From Christensenellaceae bacterium (lineage in GTDB: Bacteria > Bacillota > Clostridia > Christensenellales > Borkfalkiaceae), in contig JAEDMA010000089.1 in assembly GCA_016295005.1 (NCBI GenBank), forward strand, positions 1-5,714: a DNA stretch of 5,714 nucleotides, read 5' to 3'. A program made the translations under genes and the position numbers. Below, in pieces: positions 1 to 4,631 of this stretch (position 1 is the stretch's first letter; every line of letters begins with the position of its first letter). A model generated the notes under the pieces. The model saw nothing but the letters and a program-made list of their open reading frames with translations. It searched no databases and was not told where the DNA came from.

Positions 1-9
1 ATACCGAAA

Positions 10-148
10 GTTTTGTCTGAAAGCGCGCGAAGCGCATTTTCAAGCAAAACTGATGTTCTTTCAAACAAGAAGCACAAAAACGATAGTTTTTGCAAAAAGA
101 TGCTTGCATCTTTTAAGTATTTTGCCGTAAAGCAAAAGACTGCTTCTT
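10..148. repeat. Cluster of short palindromes; possible structured RNA or intergenic repeat element
   Basis: Two foldable blocks are visible. Block one (10-50) pairs GTTTTG 10-15 with CAAAAC 45-50, then continues inward through CT/AG and GAAA/TTTC to GCGC 23-26 with GCGC 32-35. Block two (67-148) is closed by AAGAAGCA 67-74 with TGCTTCTT 141-148 and contains three hairpins: CAAAAAC 75-81 with GTTTTTG 86-92 (loop GATA), AAAAGATGC 95-103 with GCATCTTTT 106-114, and TTTTGC 120-125 with GCAAAA 132-137. About 60 of its 82 bases can pair. It lacks tRNA hallmarks such as a T-loop TTCRA. The word GCAAAA recurs in both orientations, so the palindromes may come from a short amplified repeat. Two + strand frames are open from the left edge (stops at 157-159 and 128-130), so the tail of an upstream gene is not excluded; neither peptide is recognisable. 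Confidence 0.4.
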
Positions 149-190
149 ATAGTTTATAATATATTATTTTTCCCCCCGAAAACTTTAATT

Positions 191-218
191 CCACCGCTAC
201 GGACGGTGGTTTTCTCTT
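191..218 (+). terminator. Intrinsic terminator for + strand transcription entering from the left
   Basis: The stem pairs CCACCG 191-196 with CGGTGG 204-209 around a 7-base loop and is followed directly by TTTTCTCTT (210-218). The T-rich tract lies only on the + strand side, so it should stop transcripts coming from the left edge. It therefore implies a + strand transcript, coding or not, ending in the unannotated first 190 bases. It faces the upp terminator, as expected between convergent units. Confidence 0.6.
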
Positions 219-250
219 AACAATAAACGCCCGACCAACCGTCGGGCGTT
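219..250 (-). terminator. Intrinsic terminator of the uraA-upp operon
   Basis: A perfect 10-bp stem pairs 226-235 (AACGCCCGAC) with 241-250 (GTCGGGCGTT) around a 5-base loop. Read on the - strand it is followed by TTTATTGTT, a modest U-rich tract. It begins 43 bases past the upp stop codon. The + strand side has no comparable T tract, so it is assigned to upp. Confidence 0.75.
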
Positions 251-293
251 AAATTCTGATTAATTTTACGTTTAATCGGGCGTTCGGAAAACG

Positions 294-932
294 TTATTTA
301 GTTCCGAAAATTCTGTCGCCCGCGTCGCCTAAACCGGGAAGTATGTAACCGTTTTCGTTAAGGCATCTGTCGAGCGTGGAAACGTAGATTTCCACGTCGG
401 GGTATTCTTCCGCAACCTTTTCCACGCCTACGGGAGCGGCTATTATAGACATAAGTTTAATTTTTTTACAGCCGCGTTTTTTAAGCATTTTGATGGCGTC
501 GCAAGCGCTGCCGCCGGTAGCAAGCATGGGGTCGACCACCATAACGACTTTATTTTCGATTCCGGTAGGAAGTTTGCAATAATATTCTTGAGGTTCGAGA
601 GTTTCTTCGTCGCGATACAACCCTATATGGCCTACTTTTGCCGCGGGGAAAAGGGTTAAAATACCGTCAACCATTCCGAGTCCCGCGCGAAGAATCGGAA
701 CGATTGCTATAGAATTTTCTTTAACGACGGTTTGTTTGGTAACTTCGAGCGGAGTTTCCACTTCGATTTCCTGAGTGGGAACGTCTTTGAAACTTTCGTA
801 AGCCATAAGCGTTGCGAGTTCGCCGACGATTTCTCTGAACTGTTTGGTGTTGGTTTTTTTATCTCTTATAATCGCGAGTTTGTGTCTGATAAGCGGGTGA
901 TCCAGAATGTGAACGTTTTTATAATCTTTCAT
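294..932 (-). CDS. upp: Uracil phosphoribosyltransferase
   Basis: This cytoplasmic enzyme converts uracil plus PRPP to UMP and pyrophosphate, the key step of uracil salvage. At 212 residues it is the usual full length. Diagnostic segments are the PRPP-binding loop VVDPMLATGGSA (residues 132-143), the conserved VPILRAGLGMVDG block (78-90) and the C-terminal uracil-binding stretch YILPGLGDAGDRIFG (196-210). The start ATG is preceded by AAGGAG (939-944) with a 6-base spacer, which fixes it. It lies 92 bases downstream of uraA on the same strand with no - strand terminator between them, so the two are probably co-transcribed, giving uptake and conversion of uracil in one unit. The intergenic gap holds a strong hairpin but no promoter I would defend. 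Nothing suggests truncation or transfer. Confidence 0.97.
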   Translation of the reverse strand: MKDYKNVHILDHPLIRHKLAIIRDKKTNTKQFREIVGELATLMAYESFKDVPTQEIEVETPLEVTKQTVVKENSIAIVPILRAGLGMVDGILTLFPAAKVGHIGLYRDEETLEPQEYYCKLPTGIENKVVMVVDPMLATGGSACDAIKMLKKRGCKKIKLMSIIAAPVGVEKVAEEYPDVEIYVSTLDRCLNENGYILPGLGDAGDRIFGTK

Positions 933-958
933 GATTTTCTCCTTATTAGATATAAGAT

Positions 959-996
959 AGCGTTAAAGAGCGAATTTTCTTCGCTCTTTTTACGCT
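959..996 (-). other. Strong hairpin between uraA and upp
   Basis: A 10-bp perfect stem pairs AAAGAGCGAA 965-974 with TTCGCTCTTT 980-989 around a 5-base loop. It extends through a small internal loop to AGCGT 959-963 with ACGCT 992-996. On the transcribed - strand no U tract follows, so it should not stop the operon; a role in mRNA processing or 3' protection of the uraA message is plausible. On the + strand five T follow the stem (987-991), so it could act as a terminator for antisense transcription. Confidence 0.5.
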
Positions 997-1024
997 TATG
1001 TTTTATTACGTTATTTTGTTGCGA

Positions 1025-2470
1025 TTATTCGGCTTTGTCGTCTTTGCAAGCGGCGCAAAGTTCTTCGCTCTTTTCTTCAGTGCAGGTTTCGCAGTTTTTG
1101 CCGTTTTCCACGTCGTGCGATTTTCTCGCTTTTGCGCAGAGCAGGTTGGTAAGTATGCCGAGGATAAGCGCGCACGCTACTTGCGTCAATTTGATTTTAC
1201 CGAAGGACATGCAGAGCGAACCTACGCCGGCGATAAGTATAACCGATACCACGAAGAGATTGCAATTGTCGCCAAGGTCAACCTTTTGTATCATTTTAAG
1301 ACCGGATACCGCGATGAAGCCGTAGAGCGCTATGCAGACGCCGCCCATTACGCAGGAAGGTATCGTTGCAAGGAAGGTCGAGAAAGGCCCTATAAAGGAT
1401 ACCACGATAGCCATAATCGAGGTTGCGAGAATGGTTACCACCGAAGCGTTGCCGGAGATTGCCACGCAGCCTACCGATTCGCCGTAAGTGGTGTTGGGGC
1501 AGCCGCCGAATAACGCGCCTGTGATAGAACCTATTCCGTCGCCGAGTAACGTTCTGTGAAGACCGGGTTTTTCAAGAAGGTCTCTGCCGATTATGGAAGA
1601 GAGGTTTTTGTGGTCTGCGATGTGTTCCGCGAATACTACGAAAGCAACCGGTACGTAAGCAACCGCAATCGTTCCGATATAAGAACCTATATTGCCGGCG
1701 CCGAAGTCGTAGCCGCCCTTAAAGAACGCTTCTACGAAAGTGAAATCGGGGTACCATTGCATAGAATTGAATTTAGAGAAGTCTATAATAGGTATTCCTG
1801 CAAGGGTGAATACGGATGCGACAACGTATCCCGCCGCGATACCGATTACGAAAGGTATCATTTTAACGAACTTTTTACCGTAGACCGAGCAAATCATCGT
1901 AACCGCTAAAGTTACAAGACCGCAGCAAAGGCACGCCAACCCGTTTCCGTTCATTAAGTAAGAACCGAGATCAGGGTCGAATACAACAAATCCTGCCGAA
2001 CCCCCTACCATATCTTTAACCGCGTTGCCTGCAAGGGATAACCCGATTATAGCAACGGTAGGTCCGATAACGACCGCGGGCATAAGTTTGTTAACCCATT
2101 TAACGCCTGCGAATTTAACGATTACCGCGATGACTACGTAAACAAGCCCTGCCATCGTAGCGCCGATGATAAGACCTAAAAATCCTGCGGATGCGGAAAC
2201 GCCGCCCGCGAAAGCCGCCGACATAGAACCCAAAAACGCGAAAGACGAACCCAAGAAAACCGGGCTTTTGAATTTAGTGAAAAGTAAGTACACTAACGTA
2301 CCTACGCCTGCTCCGAATAAAGCGGCGGAAGCCGACATACCGTTCCCTATGATTGCCGGAACCGCTATGGTAGCCGCCATAATCGCAAGGAGTTGTTGCA
2401 ACGCAAATACGAGTACCTGCGCGAATTTGGGTCTGTCTTCTACGTTAAAGACTAAACCGTTTTTGTTCAT
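1025..2470 (-). CDS. uraA: Uracil permease, NCS2 (nucleobase:cation symporter-2) family
   Basis: This inner-membrane transporter imports uracil, normally with protons, and feeds the downstream Upp. It has 481 residues against about 430 for E. coli UraA. It is strongly hydrophobic throughout, as expected for the 14-segment UraA fold. Family landmarks are FLGSSFAFLGS (72-82), AEHIADHKNL (281-290, Glu282 matching E. coli Glu241) and GGCPNTTYGESVG (322-334, Glu331 matching Glu290); these two acidic residues contact uracil in UraA. The ATG is set by GGGAGGT (2477-2483), 6 bases upstream. The C-terminus carries an extra hydrophilic tail (about 446-481), rich in Glu/Lys, with two CxxC pairs (Cys460/463 and Cys472/475), not part of the core fold. 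Expression appears to be controlled by a leader-ORF/terminator attenuator directly upstream. Substrate is inferred from the family and the upp neighbour; the symbol pyrP is equally applicable. Confidence 0.93.
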   Translation of the reverse strand: MNKNGLVFNVEDRPKFAQVLVFALQQLLAIMAATIAVPAIIGNGMSASAALFGAGVGTLVYLLFTKFKSPVFLGSSFAFLGSMSAAFAGGVSASAGFLGLIIGATMAGLVYVVIAVIVKFAGVKWVNKLMPAVVIGPTVAIIGLSLAGNAVKDMVGGSAGFVVFDPDLGSYLMNGNGLACLCCGLVTLAVTMICSVYGKKFVKMIPFVIGIAAGYVVASVFTLAGIPIIDFSKFNSMQWYPDFTFVEAFFKGGYDFGAGNIGSYIGTIAVAYVPVAFVVFAEHIADHKNLSSIIGRDLLEKPGLHRTLLGDGIGSITGALFGGCPNTTYGESVGCVAISGNASVVTILATSIMAIVVSFIGPFSTFLATIPSCVMGGVCIALYGFIAVSGLKMIQKVDLGDNCNLFVVSVILIAGVGSLCMSFGKIKLTQVACALILGILTNLLCAKARKSHDVENGKNCETCTEEKSEELCAACKDDKAE

Positions 2471-2514
2471 TTGTTTACCTCCCTAAAATAAAATATCTTC
2501 TTTAGTTTTTTACC

Positions 2515-2542
2515 AAAAAAAAAGTCCTTTTTTAAAGGACTT
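2515..2542 (-). terminator. Attenuator terminator in the uraA leader
   Basis: On the - strand AAGTCCTTT (2542-2534) pairs perfectly with AAAGGACTT (2530-2522) around a 3-base loop. Seven further U follow (2521-2515), nine counting those in the stem. It sits 44 bases before the uraA start and downstream of the uraA promoter, so it must be bypassed for uraA-upp expression. Its 5' arm begins inside the leader ORF stop codon (2541-2543), so a ribosome finishing that ORF would cover the 5' arm and block folding. Confidence 0.85.
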
Positions 2543-2636
2543 AAAAAACACGAATATTAAAAGAAGAAAAAAGAGAAAAATATCCGAGCGATTTCGGATT
2601 TCCGGTATGAACTTTAATACATAACGCTCTTTTCAT
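2541..2636 (-). CDS. Putative 31-residue leader peptide of the uraA-upp operon
   Basis: This small ORF begins with ATG at 2636-2634 and ends with TAA at 2543-2541. It is preceded by a ribosome binding site GAGAGG (2645-2650) with an 8-base spacer, about 20 bases after the predicted transcription start. The peptide begins MKRALCIKVHTG; its second half is rich in Phe, Ser and Leu (GYFSLFSSF), because codons TTT, TCT and CTT make up a U-rich tract. I recognise no protein family. The decisive observation is the position of the stop codon, which overlaps the 5' arm of the attenuator terminator. I infer that translation of this ORF, not its product, matters: a ribosome close behind RNA polymerase would block the terminator, as in E. 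coli pyrBI. Translation is unproven; it could be a chance ORF in AT-rich DNA. Confidence 0.6.
   Translation of the reverse strand: MKRALCIKVHTGNPKSLGYFSLFSSFNIRVF
2559..2599 (-). promoter_or_regulatory. Candidate UTP-sensitive pause region: hairpin plus U-rich tract
   Basis: On the - strand ATCCGA (2599-2594) pairs with TCGGAT (2587-2582) around a 6-base loop. It is followed almost at once by 22 pyrimidines (2580-2559), of which 18 are U and 4 are C. A hairpin followed by a U-rich stretch is the layout that makes RNA polymerase pause when UTP is scarce in the pyrBI leader. The tract ends 16 bases before the terminator stem. The pause function is inference from this resemblance. Confidence 0.55.
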
Positions 2637-2664
2637 TTTTCTTTCCTCTCAACTTACTTCGGCT

Positions 2665-2693
2665 ATTGTAACACATAAAAAAATTTTATGCAA
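2665..2693 (-). promoter_or_regulatory. Sigma-A type promoter of uraA-upp
   Basis: On the - strand the -35 box TTGCAT (2693-2688) and -10 box TACAAT (2670-2665) are separated by exactly 17 bases. Transcription should start near 2658, giving a leader of about 188 bases before uraA that contains the leader ORF, U-rich tract and terminator. Confidence 0.75.
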
Positions 2694-2696
2694 CAA

Positions 2697-2736
2697 TTTT
2701 TCGACTTATTTTTTTAATTTTTTTAAATATTTTTTT
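2697..2736 (-). promoter_or_regulatory. A-tract upstream element of the uraA promoter
   Basis: Upstream of the -35 box the - strand carries A runs at 2697-2701 (5), 2709-2715 (7), 2718-2724 (7) and 2730-2736 (7). Their centres are about 13, 9 and 12 bases apart, averaging near one helical turn. Such tracts bend DNA and can act as UP elements that bind the RNA polymerase alpha subunit. Phasing is approximate, so this is suggestive. Confidence 0.4.
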
Positions 2737-2766
2737 CTCTTTCCGAACGGAAAAAATCCTGTCGGG

Positions 2767-3642
2767 TTAATCGGCGGCGTACTCCGTTACTTCCGCTCTC
2801 GTGGGAACAGACTGCTGCGCTCCCCTTCTGGTACACGCGATAGAAGCCGCCTTGCTGCCGAACGCGATGCTTTCTTCGAGCGATTTACCTTCCGCAAGAC
2901 CTACCGAAAGTCCGCCGCATAAAGTATCGCCGGCGGCGGTGGTATCCACAGCCTTAACTTTCAGGCAAGGATAAACAACCGAAGAATTTTCCGTCGCGAT
3001 TTCGTAACCTTTGCTTCCGAGCGTGGTAATAACCGTTTTGATACCCTTTTTAAAAAGGTTATCTTTGCCGCCGAAAATTTCGCATTCCGTTTCGTTGGGA
3101 GTAATTAAATCGACGTAAGCAAAGTATTCAGCAATATCCACGTTTGCGGGCGCGGGGTTAAGAATGGTATAAAGACCTAAACTTTTAGCCTTTTTAAGTC
3201 CGTACCCGATAATATCTATGGGGTTTTCCAGTTGTGTAAGATAAATATCCCCTTTTTCTGCGTGGGATAAAGCCGCGTCAATATCCTTTTCCGTCAGGTG
3301 AGCGTTGGCTCCCTTATCGAGAATAATTCTGTTATCCCCCTCCGCAACCACGATAACGGCAATACCGGTGGAAACGTTTTCCTGTTTTCTTATAAAGGTC
3401 GTGTCCACGCCCGAAGATTTAAGGTTGTTTATGAGTGTTTCGCCGAAAGAATCGTTGCCGACGACGCCGCACATAACCGCGTTACCGCCGAGTTTCCCGC
3501 AAGCGGTTGCCTGGTTTGCGCCTTTTCCGCCGCCGTTGGTCATAAAGTTGCTGCCGGTAATGGTTTCGCCCGCCTTGGGCATGTAAGGACTGTTTATAAC
3601 GAGGTCCATGTTAAGACTGCCTACGATAAAAATCTTTTTCAT
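2767..3642 (-). CDS. rbsK: Ribokinase, PfkB family carbohydrate kinase
   Basis: This cytoplasmic enzyme phosphorylates D-ribose with ATP to ribose-5-phosphate. It has 291 residues against 309 for E. coli RbsK, a normal length. Landmarks are the N-terminal sugar-binding GGGKGANQA (37-45), NPAPA (162-166), TPNETE (181-186), TLGSKG (207-212) and the PfkB signature DTTAAGDT (233-240) with catalytic base Asp239. The C-terminal GAQQSVPTRAEV (274-285) is typical of ribokinases rather than fructokinases. The signature continues LCGGL where FNGAL is more usual, a mild deviation. The ATG has GGAG (3650-3653) 7 bases upstream. No rbsD or ribose transporter genes are adjacent within the window. Its product feeds PRPP synthesis, which the neighbouring Upp consumes, but a shared role is inferred. 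It has its own promoter and no convincing terminator, so read-through into the uraA leader is possible. Confidence 0.92.
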   Translation of the reverse strand: MKKIFIVGSLNMDLVINSPYMPKAGETITGSNFMTNGGGKGANQATACGKLGGNAVMCGVVGNDSFGETLINNLKSSGVDTTFIRKQENVSTGIAVIVVAEGDNRIILDKGANAHLTEKDIDAALSHAEKGDIYLTQLENPIDIIGYGLKKAKSLGLYTILNPAPANVDIAEYFAYVDLITPNETECEIFGGKDNLFKKGIKTVITTLGSKGYEIATENSSVVYPCLKVKAVDTTAAGDTLCGGLSVGLAEGKSLEESIAFGSKAASIACTRRGAQQSVPTRAEVTEYAAD

Positions 3643-3670
3643 AATGCTTCTCCGAATTTATTACTACAAT

Positions 3671-3699
3671 ATTTTAACTTTTAAACGGAAAAAAGTCAA
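3671..3699 (-). promoter_or_regulatory. Sigma-A type promoter of rbsK
   Basis: On the - strand TTGACT (3699-3694) and TAAAAT (3676-3671) are separated by 17 bases, and the -10 box lies 29 bases upstream of the rbsK ATG. A weak dyad AACC/GGTT (3699-3711) overlaps the upstream edge of the -35 box and could be an operator, but it is too short to claim. Confidence 0.7.
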
Positions 3700-3811
3700 C
3701 CTTAACGGTTATTTTTATCGGGCTAAATCCGCAAATATCCGTCCGGACAAAACCGTTTTTTTAAAAAAAAGAAAATCCGACAAAAAAAATAAAAAATTTT
3801 AGGATATCCCG

Positions 3812-4306
3812 TTGATTTTATTATCCCTATATATTAAAATGTATGGTATGAAGAAATACAGATTCAGATACGGTAAAATAGTATATTTGTTGCTTGCGCT
3901 GGTTGTGGCGGCGGCGTTTGCCGGCGGAATATGGAACGTATATAACTTTGTCGTCTATCTCCCCGACACTTTCAAAGCGATAACTTATATGGTAATCGCT
4001 CTTTTAACGTTTTTTCTGGCCATACTCGGTTTAAGCATAATGATATACGGGAGATACGTAATAAGCGGAGATTACTTATATACGTGTTTCGGGTTTATAA
4101 AAACGAAGAGCAAAATAGCCGACGTAACGCAAATCGTACATTTCAAAAAGAGCGATAAACTCGTAGTATATAATAAAAACGGCGAATATCTGGTAATCGT
4201 AATATCCCCCGCCGAATATGAAGATTTTATATTGAATATGAGAGGAATAAACAGAGAAATCGTATACGAAAGCAAGATAGACGGAGAAGATACGCCGGAG
4301 CAGTAA
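3812..4306 (+). CDS. Small membrane protein with a bacterial PH-like domain, function unknown
   Basis: The 164-residue product has a basic N-terminus and two hydrophobic helices (about residues 22-48 and 56-82). A C-terminal soluble part (83-152) alternates beta-strand-like stretches and contains IVISPAEYEDFILNMRGINREIVYE. That ending resembles small bacterial PH domains of the bPH_4 type, in which an ISP..F...L...NP segment closes the domain; this is recognition by eye. Partner and ligand are unknown. The start is uncertain. TTG at 3812 is the only candidate with a ribosome binding site (AGGA 3801-3804, 7-base spacer). In-frame ATG codons at 3839 and 3848 give the more natural N-termini MYGMKKYRF and MKKYRF but have no such site. 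A promoter-like TTGATT-17-TAAAAT (3812-3840) would even make ATG 3848 nearly leaderless. It is divergent from rbsK and upstream of the separately promoted mgtE. Confidence 0.8.
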   Translation: MILLSLYIKMYGMKKYRFRYGKIVYLLLALVVAAAFAGGIWNVYNFVVYLPDTFKAITYMVIALLTFFLAILGLSIMIYGRYVISGDYLYTCFGFIKTKSKIADVTQIVHFKKSDKLVVYNKNGEYLVIVISPAEYEDFILNMRGINREIVYESKIDGEDTPEQ

Positions 4307-4328
4307 AAAAAGGATAACCGTTTTTTTT
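4305..4328 (+). terminator. Weak possible terminator after the PH-like protein gene
   Basis: AAAAAAAGG (4305-4313) can pair with CC-G-TTTTTTT (4318-4327) around loop ATAA, with a bulged G, and eight T (4321-4328) follow. Only two G-C pairs stabilise it. It starts within the stop codon and lies just before the mgtE promoter, the right place for a terminator, but the stem is poor. Confidence 0.35.
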
Positions 4329-4347
4329 ATAAAAGCGTATAATATTG

Positions 4348-4376
4348 TTGACAACGGCAATAAAAAAAAGTATTCT
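4348..4376 (+). promoter_or_regulatory. Sigma-A type promoter of mgtE
   Basis: A consensus -35 TTGACA (4348-4353) is followed after 17 bases by -10 TATTCT (4371-4376). Transcription should start near 4383, about 20-25 bases before the conserved M-box core, so the riboswitch lies fully within the transcript. The -35 box sits inside the small palindrome GTTGACAAC. Confidence 0.75.
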
Positions 4377-4404
4377 TAAAAAGGAAAAAACAAAAGAATA
4401 AAAT

Positions 4405-4556
4405 AATATCCGGTAGGTAAGGCTACCACAGGGATATGGATTGCTACCGCGAAGTAGTGGAGACACTATAAGAAGGTCAGAAGGTTTGGTCGAACGCAAG
4501 GCTTAACCTAACGCAGTTACACCGCCCTGTGATGCTAAAGCCAGTATGGTTTCCGC
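4405..4556 (+). promoter_or_regulatory. M-box (ykoK-type) Mg2+ riboswitch controlling mgtE
   Basis: Conserved M-box segments occur in the right order: GGTAGGTAAGGCTACC (4412-4427), GGATATGGATTGCTACC (4432-4448), GGAGACACTATAAGAAGGTCA (4459-4479) and ATGCTAAAGCC (4532-4542). These match, with substitutions, the B. subtilis mgtE leader core (AGGTGAGGC, GCTGCTGCC, GAGACGCCAATGGGTCA, GTGCTAAAGC). Stem P2 is visible as CACAGGG 4427-4433 with CCCTGTG 4525-4531, and an inner stem as AGGTT 4482-4486 with AACCT 4505-4509. M-boxes bind Mg2+ and reduce expression when it is plentiful. A terminator follows and mgtE, the classical target, lies downstream. An antiterminator is suggested by complementarity of GGTAGGTA (4412-4419) to the terminator 5' arm TACCTGCC (4580-4587). 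Confidence 0.9.
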
Positions 4557-4578
4557 AAAAAAGCGAAAGAATAACGTA

Positions 4579-4604
4579 ATACCTGCCGCGGGCGGGTATT
4601 TTTT
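4579..4604 (+). terminator. Riboswitch expression-platform terminator before mgtE
   Basis: ATACCTGCC (4579-4587) pairs with GGCGGGTAT (4591-4599) over 9 bp including one G-U, with a 3-base loop, followed by a T run ending at 4604. It lies between the M-box and the mgtE ribosome binding site, so Mg2+-bound riboswitch should favour it and stop transcription before the gene. Confidence 0.85.
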
Positions 4605-4631
4605 ATTACCGTAGAAAAAGGAGGGATAACC

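Noticed and set aside
67..148. Cloverleaf-shaped sequence as a tRNA gene
   Set aside because: There is no TTCRA T-loop, no GG D-loop, no plausible anticodon arm geometry and no CCA-like 3' end.
155..160. TATAAT as a + strand promoter -10 box
   Set aside because: Seventeen bases upstream the sequence is GCAAAA, not a -35 box, and a + strand terminator follows within 40 bases without any gene.
732..1909. Long + strand open frames opposite upp and uraA
   Set aside because: They are antisense to confidently identified genes, lack recognisable domains and have low-complexity, Arg/Tyr- or Phe-rich products typical of shadow frames.
2641..2660. GAGAGG in the uraA leader as part of a PyrR-binding loop
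   Set aside because: The PyrR consensus (ARUCCNGNGAGGYU) is matched only in the GAGAGG core; the flanking UCC and the following GGYU are absent. The motif is better explained as the leader ORF ribosome binding site.
2740..2760. Terminator for rbsK formed by TTTCC-GTTC-GGAAA
   Set aside because: The stem has only about 5-6 bp, and on the - strand it is followed by A-rich, not U-rich, sequence. The T run is on the wrong side.
3699..3711. AACC/GGTT dyad near the rbsK -35 box as an RbsR operator
   Set aside because: Only 4 bp per arm match, and no regulator gene is in view; this is within chance for AT-rich DNA.
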